64,000 bases of DNA from Brachypodium distachyon (Eukaryota; Streptophyta; Magnoliopsida; Poales; Poaceae): positions 57,736,914 to 57,800,913 of the forward strand of contig NC_016132.3 of NCBI RefSeq assembly GCF_000005505.3, in the 5' to 3' direction. A program made the position numbers and the translations under genes. Shown here piece by piece: positions 1 through 10,143 of this stretch (position 1 is its first letter; every line of letters begins with the position of its first letter). The notes below the pieces were generated by a model that saw nothing but the letters and a program-made list of their open reading frames with translations, was not told where the DNA came from and ran no database searches.

Positions 1-932
1 TCTCCGCGCACCAGGACGGCCGCGTCCGCGTGTGGCGGGTGTCCCGGTGCTACAGGTCAGAGAACGCGTTCAAGCTCGTCACCGCGCTCCCCACTACCAG
101 AGACTATCTAGGCAAGGTGTTCCGCCAGGCGAGCTACGACGGCGCCGCCCAGCAGAGCCGCCGGAGACGAGGCGGGCGACGCCGCCTCTGGATCGAGCAC
201 GCCGACAGCATCTCCTGCCTGGCGCTCCACGACGGGAACGTGTACTCGGGTTCCTGGGACAAGACGCTCAAGGTGTGGCGCATGGCGGATCTCAGGTGCG
301 TCGAGTCGATACGCGCCCACGATGATGCCATCAACGCCGTGGCTGCCGATGCCGGCATCATCTACTCGGCGTCCGCCGACGGCCGCGTCAAGGCGTGGGA
401 GAAAGGCAAGGCCGGGGGATCGCATTCGCTCCAGGGCATCCTCATCGCCCGCGACGGCGTGTCGTGGAACGCCGTCGCCGTGAGCGCCGACGGCGGCGGG
501 CGGCGGCGCGTGTACGCCGCGGGCTCCGACGGGCATCTCGTTGGCTGGGACAGGCTCGGCGGCGGTGGGGAAGTCCGGTGGAGCCTGGCGTGCGACGTGA
601 AGGCGCACGCCATGGCCGTGCTGTGCCTGTGCGTGGCAGGGGACCTGGTGTGCACCGGCTCCGCCGACAAGACCATGGGCCTGTGGCGCCGGCAGACGAG
701 CGGCGGCGGTCTCGCCAGGATCGGCGCCGTCGGAGGCCACGAGGGCCCCGTGAAGTGCCTCCAGGCGTCCTGGTGCAGGGCTAGCAACGGGTGTATGGTG
801 TACAGCGGAGGGCTGGACAAGAGCATCAGGGTCTGGTGGGTGCCCAGCGGCCAGAATGGCGACGACGAGCAGCGGAATGAAAAGGGCACCAAGGATGATC
901 ATGATCACAAGCCCCGTGTGTTCTTGAGGTGA
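1..932 (+). CDS. WD40-repeat protein, JINGUBANG-like, 3' part (5' end outside window)
   Basis: The reading frame is open from the first bases of the window to a TGA at 930-932, so the true start lies upstream; the GTG near position 30 is not a real start. At least five or six WD40 blades can be seen, each ending in a WD-like dipeptide: RVRVWRV at the edge, SWDKTLKVW, SADGRVKAW, SDGHLVGWD, SADKTMGLW and GLDKSIRVWW. Each is preceded by a typical AH/GH-dipeptide-type segment. The layout (single GC-rich exon, glycine-rich loops, a basic insert RRRRGGRRR between blades and a charged tail) fits the plant JINGUBANG group of beta-propeller proteins, known for restraining pollen germination. WD40 propellers act as protein-binding scaffolds; the partner cannot be told from sequence. 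The family is secure, the JINGUBANG subgroup is inferred. Confidence 0.85.
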   Translation, partial: SAHQDGRVRVWRVSRCYRSENAFKLVTALPTTRDYLGKVFRQASYDGAAQQSRRRRGGRRRLWIEHADSISCLALHDGNVYSGSWDKTLKVWRMADLRCVESIRAHDDAINAVAADAGIIYSASADGRVKAWEKGKAGGSHSLQGILIARDGVSWNAVAVSADGGGRRRVYAAGSDGHLVGWDRLGGGGEVRWSLACDVKAHAMAVLCLCVAGDLVCTGSADKTMGLWRRQTSGGGLARIGAVGGHEGPVKCLQASWCRASNGCMVYSGGLDKSIRVWWVPSGQNGDDEQRNEKGTKDDHDHKPRVFLR

Positions 933-3017
933 TCTAATACTGGATCTGGATGGAAGAGCTTGAGAATTTTTTTAACCTTTTTTTAATTGCTTGATAGCAC
1001 TGCATTTTACAGTGATTGCTTGGGCTGGTGATTGTTTTATAGAGGTGAGGATTTAAGGAGTGATAGATGTAAATGGTTGTAAACTGTAGCACTTATACTC
1101 TGATAGCACCGCATTTTACAGTGATTGCCTGGGCTGGTGATTGTTTTATAGATGAGAGGATCTAAGGAGCGATGTAAATGGTTGTAAACTGTAGCACTTA
1201 TACTCTGATGGTCTGCAAATAGGTTTTGATTTTAGTTAAGTACAAGTGTATCTTTCCTAGTCAATTTATAAATAATTATCTATTGACCGAAGATCATAGT
1301 CTCAGGTGAAGATCACCTCACCCATGTGTTCTTGCATGAATCTCGGCGATTAGATCGGATGGTTGTTGACACTGACTTGTAAATAGTTATGTCAATCACC
1401 TAAGAATAGCAAACCCATTTATTATTTTAGTTTTTGGCCATGACCACATGCATACATAGATTCTGATTCAATGGAAAATGTTGACATTCCTTCCCCACAG
1501 CCTCCTGTGTATGTCATTTCTCATCGTTGCATCTTCCCCTTCCTATGGCCATCGAGCCACACCTTGACGCCTCTTTCGCTTTCTACTCCCGACGGAAGCA
1601 TGTTCCCGTTCGACGCCAATGGCCGTCACCACTGCCCTCAAGCTTATCATGTCGTGGAGGGCAGGGCTCCTTTCCTCTTCCTCCTTCCCCTTCTCCTTCC
1701 TCACACACGATCCGACTGGCCGAGGAGGAGTTCATGCCGCTGCCAAGTGTTACCTCCTACTCCTAGCGGAAGCTCATTACCTTATGCCTTACCGTCAAGC
1801 TCGTCATTGTTGTCGCCATCGAGATTTTGGTTATCGCCTTCCCCCTCTCCGAGAAAAGGGGTTTATTGGACGAAAAACAATGTTAAAAAAAAATTGAATT
1901 CAAGCCACAAATGAACACGTGACCCACTAATTGGGAGAGATAGCTCCATCTATTGCATTTTGTGAGATCACTTATATGCAATACATAATTATCTCAAAAG
2001 CAAATTTTAAAATTCAAAATTTGGTTCGAACATCTTGTCCGGTAAATGACCAAGATGTTTCGATTAATGTGGTTACCGCAAATCCCAGTTCCACGAGAAA
2101 GTAAAAAAAACCCGCAGGATCCGTCGCCGCCAAGCATCAATGTCCCCTTCCTCTTCTTCCCTGTCCCATGCCTCTACTTCAGCCTCCAACGCAAATCCAA
2201 AGACAGCGAGCGAGTTCGCGCCCTAAGACTTCCTGCCAGACATGAACGTTGTCCCTCCACGGTAACGGGGGGCGATTGTGATATTGCAATCACAGGATTG
2301 ATGCGCATCTATTGCTCATCCCAAATAATCGTCACCACGGTGTTAATGCTCCCCACATTCGTACCACGAACATTACGAAATTGATTAACTGCCAATTACA
2401 GCCTTGCCGGACTATATAGTTTCTGGTTTCCCTACTTGCAAAAATAAAATAATAAAATAAACTGGTTTCCAGCAACCCCAGTTGGGTTCAGGTAGGCCAA
2501 ATTCTCGGGCTATAAATCCAAGAATCTCTCGTGCTGGGCGGGCTCAATCAGAAAAGAGATTCTTTGGTTAAGGGCATCCACAGTATATAGAGTCAATTTT
2601 GCCTCTAAGCTGGGACCTACAAAAGCCTTTATTCTTATCACCGAATGCTGCGATGTTAGCTCTCTTTTCACCTCTAAGTTGGGTCCCACCATGTAATTAA
2701 AAACTATTTCCACCGTGAAGTACTAGTCCTCCAACCCCACCTTTCCAACTCCCGATTATGTTTTTATTTGTTAGCGATTGCCTCCAGATGAAGCGGCACT
2801 TTCTAGCTTGTTTGCTTGGAGGCACATTCTTGCAGTGCTTGGAGGCAGCCTCCAAGGGTTAGAGACCCTTAGAGATGTTTATAGAAGTGGTTTTTTTAAA
2901 GACTGGATGCTCCAAGGACTCGACTTTATTTAACGACTCTTTGGCCTGCGCTGTGGCTGTCTCCTGTCCTTGTTATCGCCTTGACTTCATCGGAAGGGCA
3001 GGGGAGAGACTCTGCCA
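933..3017. other. Intergenic spacer between WD40 and NAC genes
   Basis: Apart from the tandem duplication at 992-1209, no gene is recognised. The open frames at 1471-1914 and 2046-2384 have low-complexity S/P/L-rich translations with no family signature. At 2560-2700 a transposon-like stretch holds two related motifs (CCTCTAAGCTGGGACC and CCTCTAAGTTGGGTCC). The last few hundred bases before 3018 should hold the NAC promoter, but no clear TATA box was found. Confidence 0.5.
992..1209 (+). repeat. Imperfect tandem duplication of about 109 bp in the WD40 gene 3' region
   Basis: Two head-to-tail copies lie just downstream of the WD40 stop codon. Copy 1 starts at 992 with TGATAGCACTGCATTTTACA and copy 2 at 1101 with TGATAGCACCGCATTTTACA. 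They differ by a few substitutions and a 4-bp indel (GATAGATG versus GATG), so the shift is 109 bp at the left and 105 bp at the right. The pair probably lies in the 3' UTR or just past it. Confidence 0.9.
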
Positions 3018-3677
3018 ATGGAGGACGGGGCAAATCTGGGCGGCGTCCTCTGGAGAGAAGAAGACCACGCCGGCGCCGCCGCCGGAGAGGAGGAAGAAGA
3101 GGAAGATTCGGAGGAGGAGGAGGAGTTCGAGCCGACGGAGGACGAGCTGGTGCTCCACTTCCTGCGCCCGCAGCTGCGCGGGTTCGAGCCGCGGGTGGCG
3201 GGCGCCGTGGCGGAGGAGGCCGACCCCTGCGGGTGCGCGCCCTGGGACCTGCTCGCGCGCCACGGCCTGCGCCGCCGCGGCCGGGGCTACTTCTTCGCGC
3301 CCCGCCGGCGCAGGGGCGGGACGGTGCGGCGGTCCCCGGCCGGGGGAAAGGGAGGCAGCTGGATGCACAGGGGGACCAAGGGCGACGGGGCGTCGGCGAC
3401 GGAGCTGGGCGTGGTGGTGCCGTGGCGCCGGACCCGGTACTGCTTCTATGTACGTGGAGGGGCGGCGAGGAGCAGCGCCGGGTGGGTGATGTCGGAGTAC
3501 GAGATCACGGACCCCAGGTGCTACCGCCGGGTTGAGGAAGGGGAGGAGGACGAGTACTGGGTGCTCTGCCATGTCCGCAGGAGCTCCAGGGCCGCCGCCG
3601 CCGCGGCCAAACCCCGGGCTCGCCGCGCGCACCTCTGGGATGATGATCCAAGCAGAGTACCTGGGCTTGCCGTTTGA
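3018..3677 (+). CDS. Small divergent NAC-domain transcription factor
   Basis: This single-exon gene encodes 219 residues. All five NAC subdomains can be traced in degenerate form. A is residues 38-54 (EPTEDELVLHFLRPQL), B is near 69-80 (DP...PWDLL), C is near 90-122 (GYFFAP, then GGSWMHRGTKGD). D is near 133-165 (VPWRRTRYCFYVRG, then GWVMSEYEITDP) and E is near 180-189 (YWVLCHVRRSS). NAC proteins bind CGT-core DNA as dimers through this fold. Oddities are an acidic Glu run at residues 24-36 ahead of subdomain A, many substitutions at normally fixed sites, and almost no sequence after subdomain E, where NAC factors normally carry their activation region. It could be a short regulatory NAC that dimerises without activating, or a decaying gene. 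The ATG at 3018 is the first in frame. Confidence 0.8.
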   Translation: MEDGANLGGVLWREEDHAGAAAGEEEEEEDSEEEEEFEPTEDELVLHFLRPQLRGFEPRVAGAVAEEADPCGCAPWDLLARHGLRRRGRGYFFAPRRRRGGTVRRSPAGGKGGSWMHRGTKGDGASATELGVVVPWRRTRYCFYVRGGAARSSAGWVMSEYEITDPRCYRRVEEGEEDEYWVLCHVRRSSRAAAAAAKPRARRAHLWDDDPSRVPGLAV

Positions 3678-4006
3678 CGCCACGGATTCGATTCGATCAC
3701 TTCACGATTGGATGTTTGTATACTAGTACAAAATTACAAAGAAATAATTGAGGAATCCGGTTGTGCTTCTTGTTTCCATCTCTGTATGTTCGTTCGTGTA
3801 GCGCATGAGGAAATGACGGGGAATAAATAAAGGATGATAATAGTGTGGAATTCATTCCTCTGTTGGAGATCTTGTGTCTGCTGGGTGCTGACACTTATGC
3901 TTGGTCTGAATTAGCACTGTCCAATGATTTCTTTGTTCAGTGTCCGTCCCTTCTTTTAATTCTCTCTAGATCTGGGGTTTGCTCCTGCATCAGTTGAGTA
4001 GGTTCA

Positions 4007-4313
4007 CTAAAAAGTTTTCAAAAATTTCGAAATAAGTTGAGTAGGTTCATAAGATGTGTGTCTACCACTTTGCAAAGTTTCAAACCCAAATTCATCATAT
4101 GCATAAAGAAAAAAAAAAGACAAATGTAAGCATGAATAGTGTCAGGAATTTTGTCCTTTGTGTTTTTGTCTTTTTGCGACCTATTCACATCAGGATTTGT
4201 CTTTTTTGTTTCTCTACGCATACAATGAATTTGGGTTTGAAACTTTACAAGGTGGTAGACACATATCTTGTAAACCCACTCAATTTATTTCAAAAATTTC
4301 AAAAACTTTTTAG
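4007..4313. repeat. Long fold-back inverted repeat, about 307 bp
   Basis: The left arm begins CTAAAAAGTTTTCAAAAATT and the right arm ends with its near complement, closing in CAAAAACTTTTTAG at 4300-4313. The arms stay complementary across about 150 bp each, including GTGTCTACCACTTTGCAAAG (left) against CTTTACAAGGTGGTAGACAC (right). The centre near 4160 has almost no loop. The element is AT-rich and codes for nothing. It looks like a fold-back MITE; a transcript through it would form a long hairpin. Confidence 0.85.
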
Positions 4314-4635
4314 CGGTGCTACCTTGCGTTGGTTGGTAACGCCGGAAATTCTCTCTTGGACTTGGAGACCTGCATGGGCCCAGCCCAGGTTGGTTACTAG
4401 TTAGCCGGATGGGCTGGATGTACGTACGCTTTTCGTTCCTCAGCACGCTTCATGCACCAGTTTTTCTATCGCTGGTTCCTAATCTTGTGCCAACATTTCA
4501 CTATAGCTTAGCCAATTGATCAGTCAGTCAGTCAGTCAAAGAGGATGTGAATAAGTAGCCAGAAACAACAGGTTCTGCTCTGGTTAAGCACCATAATTTG
4601 AAGTATACGAGTACTACACTACATACATATACTTG

Positions 4636-4747
4636 CTCTCTCCGTCCCATATTAAATGACTCGGATTTGTCCAAATATGAATGTATCTATACCAAAAAAC
4701 GTCTAAATACATGTAATATTTCGTCACTTAATATGAGACGGAGAGAG
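4636..4747. mobile_element. Stowaway-type MITE, 112 bp
   Basis: The ends are CTCTCTCCGTCCCATATTAA on the left and ATATGAGACGGAGAGAG on the right, an inverted repeat. The interior carries the ATGTATCTAT core shared with the other copies in this window. The flanking TA duplication is no longer visible. Confidence 0.85.
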
Positions 4748-5351
4748 TTTATAACTGCACTAGTCGGTCTACGAGACGCAGCCAACACTGCGCCTTTTCT
4801 CCATCCCCGCTCAAGAGGCAGCAAGACATTTTGAACCTGCAAAAATCATCTAGACAAGATTAATCTCAAAACCTTCTTCGAATGGCACACAGCAAGGATT
4901 GATGTCAAACATCTCCGTTGGTTCAAATTTCTAAATTACTTAAAGGAACGAACTATAATTATTCTAAAACCACCCAAATTTATGCACACACAACAACCAG
5001 AAGTGTCGGATCTAATCCAACTAATAGATGGTTTCAGTTCAGTTCAGTTCATGGGCGGATCTAATCCAACTAATTTGATGGCAGTTCTAGACGGTTGAGA
5101 GCAGGCAACATGTATTTATTTGATGGCTGTATTGCACATGTGTCCAACTGGAGTATATTGTTGGTTGCGGAACATTCTATGACTTGCAAGTTGCAACGTG
5201 GCTGCCAAAGTGAATGAAGATCACTGTCGAGGTTTACTACGAGAGAAGCCTCAACTCGTTGCCATGCCATGCTCGTTGCCAGGGGGACACTACATACTTA
5301 TGTTTTGTGATTTCCATTTTTCTTGCTCAAGTGGTGGTCTGGTGGAATATA

Positions 5352-5464
5352 CTCCCTCCATTCCATAATTCTTGTCTCAAATTTGTCCAAAATTGGATGT
5401 ATCTATTCCTAAAAAGTGTCCAGATACATGTAAGATTCCGACAAGAATTATGGAACAGAGGTAG
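5352..5464. mobile_element. Stowaway-type MITE, 113 bp
   Basis: Terminal inverted repeats CTCCCTCCATTCCATAATTC and ATTATGGAACAGAGGTAG are flanked by TA on both sides (5350-5351 and 5465-5466). It belongs to the subfamily with CATAATTCTTGTC next to the terminus. Confidence 0.9.
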
Positions 5465-6764
5465 TATGTTAAATTGTTAATACCGCTTGACAATGCTTAA
5501 ACAACATGGTATGGTCCGTTCTGGTTTGAGTTTGATGCTTCCAAGGAAAGTGGAAACTCCTGTTAATTTCAGTTCAGATAGTGCAAATTTCAAATGATTT
5601 ACACATGCTCATGTACATATTTTACATTTCTTTCATATTACTTTATATGTGATTAAGATTATGGCAATGCACACTTTTTTTTGCCAATGGCATATCTGTG
5701 CTTATGGATACCTTGGTTTAACAACAAAAAAAAGGTGTTCCGAGTTACATTATTCCCTTAAAAAAATTGCTACATGAGACATTACTAGCATCAGTCATAT
5801 TACGAGATAAATCTGACTAAAGACTGATGGAAAGGACATTCATTCAGTTTTGTACAGGCGTACCTTTCCAGTAGATGCATTCAAGCACACTGCCGAGCTT
5901 CCCAAGCACAATACCGAGCCTCCCAACTATCATCTGTATGGCCGAGGCAGCTCGATGAAATATCACGTTCGAAGAATTTCATAGTGAATAAATCATGGGA
6001 TAGATTCTGCAACTAAATTGAGATGGACAAGACTCGATGGTAAATTCGGGTCATTTCATGGCTTCAGCGAAAACATGTCACACTTATTTTTGTAACTGGA
6101 CAAAAGAGGTATGCTGTTTCATGATATCCAACCATTTGAATTTTAGTGTTTGCAATACATTTTTTCTTTTTGTAGATGCAGTGAACGTGCACGTTTACTT
6201 TACTTGCCTGCCACATTTTGGCTAGATTGCACTGAAGCAGACGCCCGTTCTGTAGCAGTGATGGGGTAAGATCCTACACAAATAAAAACATCTCTATTAA
6301 GGCGAATGGTCTGCAAACATGTAAATTAAGAAACAAATTTCCTCTAAGCTGATGCACGGAGTAACAAGGCACTGCAAGCTATAAATACACACATTATTTA
6401 TCAGCCTTTTTTGGACCTATTTGCCCCTAGAGTTGATGACAATTACCTGCTGTTGCCACCGATAAGTGAAAAGAAAAACGGTTCGACGAAAGAAAGAAAG
6501 AGCGGTGCGCCTTGGAGGTTCCCGAATCGCTCATGGAGAAGAGGAAATTTGTGCCACGGGGAGCCGGTGTGAGCTAGCCGGTGCGAAATCAAAGGGCGGT
6601 CTGCTCTGGCGAAAACAAGGAGCACGCTGGCGAAGGATGGGTTGCAGAGGGCTTGAAACGCCTTCCCCGTCCATCTCATGCCCAGGTGCTGCCGTCCTCT
6701 AGCAGGCATGCCCGTCCCCGTCATGGTGTTGTTGCTGCTGCAGCTGTGGTGTTGTATAAAAACG

Positions 6765-7127
6765 CTGCATGGATAAGGCTTATTGTCTTTTTGAAAAGCC
6801 AAACTATGTAAAGTTTGACCAAGTTTTTAGAATAAATTATTACTCCCTCCGTTCCATAATTCTTGTCGAAATCTTACATGTATTTAGACACTTTTTAAGA
6901 ATAGATATATCCATTTTTAGGCAAATTTGAGACAAGAATTATAGAACTGGGGGAGTAATATCTATAATACAAAATCAATATCTTAAGATACTCCATGAAA
7001 TATATTTTCATATGATACCTATATAGTATTATAGATGTTGATAGTTTTATCTAAAAGTTTGGTCAAACTTTACATTGCTTGACTTTTCAAAAAAAGATAT
7101 AGGCTCTATTCATTGGAACGGAGGGAG
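6765..7127. mobile_element. Larger Stowaway-like MITE interrupted by a second MITE
   Basis: The right end, CATTGGAACGGAGGGAG followed by TA, is well kept at 7111-7129. Inward of it, AAAGTTTGGTCAAACTTTAC and GACTTTTCAAAAA are matched in inverted orientation by the left part (TTTTTGAAAAGCC, then GTAAAGTTTGACCAAG, at 6789-6825). The left terminus has decayed, so the start is approximate. The element is split at 6841 by the MITE at 6843-6955. Confidence 0.75.
6843..6955. mobile_element. Stowaway-type MITE, 113 bp, nested
   Basis: Ends CTCCCTCCGTTCCATAATTC and ATTATAGAACTGGGGGAG, with TA on each side (6841-6842 and 6956-6957). It sits inside the larger element at 6765-7127, so it inserted later. 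Confidence 0.9.
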
Positions 7128-7351
7128 TATATATAAACTTGCTTATTTTGTGATTACATTTTCCTATCTGAGGTCTAGTTTAGGATTTGAAACTGGACCC
7201 TGAATTTTTCAGGTACGGCTTTGCATGAATATAATTGACGAGTCTATTGCATAATAGATACAACCTGCGAGTTTGGTTTTAAACATACTGAATCTACATG
7301 AGAGGTAAATGTGATAACTTAAGATTCACAATCGGAATTGACTCTACAATG

Positions 7352-9795
7352 TTAAAAGGTGAGATGTTTACTTCCTCTAACAATTTCTCCACCATCTGAT
7401 ACATCTACAGCCAAATGTATAGTCCTCCGGAGACGTTCCTCTGTGTGAAATACTTGAATCTGTAAAGTCCACAATTTATTTGTTATTGCTATGATTGACA
7501 TTAATCAGGTAAATCATAGTTAAAGTTAAAACGTAAAAGTAACTTACTGAAACATCAATTTGGGCATTCAAGTGATTTCCTTGATCAAAATGGTCCATGC
7601 ATCTGCCAAGCAACATGTTTTCCAACTGACGAAAATACAAAGTCATGAGGATAAGGGTAACAGAAATATATATAGCCTCGTTCCATTTATTTTGAAACTC
7701 AATATATACACAATGCACCTACCTCAACTGTCGTAGAAATGTATTCTCCATTAAAACGTTCGATAATATCACCAAGGCAGATTCCAACCTTTTCAGCATG
7801 CGATTCTCTTGACACCTAATGGCCAATTGATCGTGATTCCTCCATAAAATGCACAGGAGAAACACTTGTACAAATACTAATAACAAGTGTGAAAGCAAAT
7901 AACAGTAAACACTATATACCTCTAAAACAACAAGGCCGTCCTCAATTTTATACTTGCGTCACATCTTCTCAACATGAATAGGGTCTAGAAGCCTGATGGA
8001 AGTAAACCTCATTCCAAGATGGAGCCGAGGGATGCACCTTTACCAAACATAATCAGTTAACACAACAGCACATCTAAAAGATGGTATACAGAAGAATATG
8101 ACTGTTTTACAGATGATCCATGTTCTTAATCAATGTGGACATGCACGAGTAATTCATGAAAACCCTCATTAATTAGGTCATCAATTGTGTTTTTCAACTC
8201 CAATAACAAGCAGAAAAAATGAAAAAGAAGAATGTGTTAGGATAACAAATTTAGGGGGAAAGTCGTACCCAAACTGGCACCACAAATCCAAGCACCTAAC
8301 CAGAATAGAAGAAGGTACAAAAGGCTTTTTAAGTTGTTTGTTAACCAATCCCACAACCTTCCCATCCAAATCAATGACGGACCCTCCATCGTCATCACAC
8401 TACAATAGTGACAAACAAGACAATAATTACAACCCACAACAACAAAATAGCAACATTGAATTGCAAAACAGGGTCAGAATTAAGTAGTATCACGTACCAG
8501 ATAGTCATCATTTTTTCGACGGGGAAGGTAACCATCATTTCTTTGATGGGGAAGATCATCATTTTTTTCATGAAAAAAGTACATGTAGTGATGCCTCTCA
8601 TATCTTCCTGGATTCAAATATTCCACCCTACCATGGGTTATCCTTAAATTCATATGGTCATCTCTTCCAAGCCGGAAAACGTCTTGGCCACAATGCACAC
8701 TGCTACTGAAAGAGGGCACCTGAACAGGTTCATCCACTCTAACCTTAAAAAAAGCAAGATCATAATGCTCCTGGTGGTAGAGGTAGTGGCCTTGTGCAGT
8801 GGTGTCATCCAGCAAGTGAACAATAACCTGAAACGCCAGCTGCAAATATTAAGACACTACACAACCAACTGAGTTTAGTAACAGAGACATGACAAATAAT
8901 TAAAATGAGACAGCACAAACTAACAAAAGTGGACGAAGGAAATATAAATGGACTGTTAAGAAAGAGACTCACGTTAGCTTTATGATTGTACTCATCTCTA
9001 CCTTCCCAGTGGTTTCTTGTGGGATGGTTTGTGCGAATCAAATGTGCGGTTGTCAAAACGATGCCTGTCTTGCTCTCCTCTTCCCATTTGATCCACAAAC
9101 CACAGCAGTCGGCGAGCGGCTTTCCGCCTGCAAATATTAGTCAGAAAATCACAACGTTTGGTCGATCAGCGGCTAGCTCCCCCTGTCTGCAAATATTAAT
9201 CAGCAAGCACGATGCTACAACATACGCACCGACAGAAGATGAGAGCCTGATGATGGATTTGGCAGCATGAAGCGCGGCCTTTTTTGCAGGTTCACGGATC
9301 GGAAGAAGATGTTCATGACTAAACAGGCATGAAGGCGCCAAGTTGCCCTCATCTGAGAAAGTGAAGAGATGGTAGCGCCGACCTAGAGAGAATCGTACAA
9401 CTAACTAAGCACGCAACAACGGGAGGTTGCAAAACCTGAGAAGAATAGATGGATTGGAGGTAGAGGGGTTTACGTAATTTCGCTTCGTATTTGGCATTGG
9501 CCTCGTTGAAAGCGTTGTGCGTCTCCGGATAGGCAGTCGGAGCATTTAGCTGATCATCAGGAATGTAAGGCCTGCTGATTGGAGATTTGGGTGTGAAGGA
9601 GGCGAGCTCCTCCTCCTCAACTGCGCCGCCGGCCTTGGTCATCTCGTCGGCGTGATCGTCCTGATCCTCTATAGAAAATCGCAACACGAACAAGTAAATG
9701 CAACAATCTGTCATGGATGAGGAGGAAATTGGGTCGGGAGCAAAATTACCTCCGGCTCCGCCCATCTCATCGCGTGTCCTGCCGCGCTTGGTCAT
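7352..9795 (-). pseudogene. DEG14-like trypsin/PDZ protease gene with an in-frame stop
   Basis: Ten exons on the minus strand join in phase: 9795-9750, 9668-9474, 9352-9230, 9127-8973, 8827-8498, 8399-8269, 8037-7920, 7815-7723, 7625-7548, 7459-7352. They give 459 codons ending in TAA at 7354-7352. The product resembles the plant protease Do-like 14 group: a trypsin fold with His150 in VLTTAHLI and Asp196 in YDLAFFKV, then a PDZ-like part (SHAEKVGICLGDIIERFNGE). Two defects are visible. Codon 353 is TGA (7961-7959) where the flanking EKM and RKYKIEDG suggest Arg, which would end the protein before the PDZ part. At the serine site the sequence reads CDDDGGSVID, with Asp287 where GDSGG would carry the nucleophile. 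All splice sites are intact, so decay is recent, the stop is tolerated, or it is a base error. The family is likely; loss of activity is inferred. Confidence 0.75.
8498..8572 (-). repeat. Three-unit in-frame minisatellite in the DEG14-like gene
   Basis: At the 3' end of exon 5 three similar units of 24, 27 and 24 bp encode HEKNDDLP, HQRNDGYLP and RRKNDDYL. They lie directly before the segment that should form the catalytic serine loop. Confidence 0.8.
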
Positions 9796-10143
9796 CTTCT
9801 GCGGTGCGAATCCGCCGCCGCCTCTGCACCGTAGACGGCGAAATACGGTTGGGGATTCTCTGAGGGCGACGAGGACTGGATGGGCCAGCCCGTGACTCGA
9901 GAACGCTATGGGCTCTCCGCGTGTCCCTTCAGACTTTGGCGGCCCAATAAGCAGATCAAGTCAAGTTGTTAAAAAAAAAGCAGATGCCGATCTCTCTCCA
10001 GAGCCAAATAATGGCGGGCTGTTCCTCCCCACTCCCAAGTCCCAAACCCCAAACCCTAGCTCCCCCACAGCCAGGCATTCCCCTTCCATCGCAACTGCCC
10101 CCGCCACCACTCCCCCCTTCCAAATCCAAACCCGTGCAGATCG
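9796..10143. promoter_or_regulatory. Shared head-to-head promoter region
   Basis: The DEG14-like gene starts leftward at 9795 and MUS81 rightward at 10144, leaving 348 bp between the two ATGs. The region holds three site-II-type motifs: TGGGCC at 9881-9886, TGGGCT at 9909-9914 and GGCCCA at 9941-9946. Such motifs are typical of plant housekeeping and cell-cycle promoters. No TATA box is evident. Sharing between the two genes is inferred from the layout. Confidence 0.6.

Larger units (their letters stand above)
3678..7351. other. MITE-rich spacer between NAC gene and DEG14-like gene
   Basis: No protein-coding gene is recognised. The spacer holds the fold-back element at 4007-4313, Stowaway-type MITEs at 4636-4747 and 5352-5464, and a nested pair at about 6765-7127. 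The open frames at 6443-6811 overlap one another on both strands and give no family match by eye. Confidence 0.6.

Noticed and set aside
108..908. Long open frame of 266 codons on the minus strand inside the WD40 gene
   Set aside because: It is the antisense shadow of a GC-rich exon; its translation is Pro/Ala/His-rich without a motif, while the plus strand shows clear WD repeats.
1471..1914. Open frame of 147 codons on the plus strand
   Set aside because: The translation is a Ser/Pro/Leu low-complexity string, with overlapping frames of similar size and no family signature.
2973..3683. Minus-strand frame of 236 codons over the NAC gene
   Set aside because: It mirrors the GC-rich NAC exon; the plus strand has all NAC subdomains.
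9127..9203. Second possible acceptor (AATATTTGCAG) in intron 3 of the DEG14-like gene
   Set aside because: Using it would shift the frame by 59 bases and does not extend the conserved protein; the acceptor at 9128 gives the correct phase.
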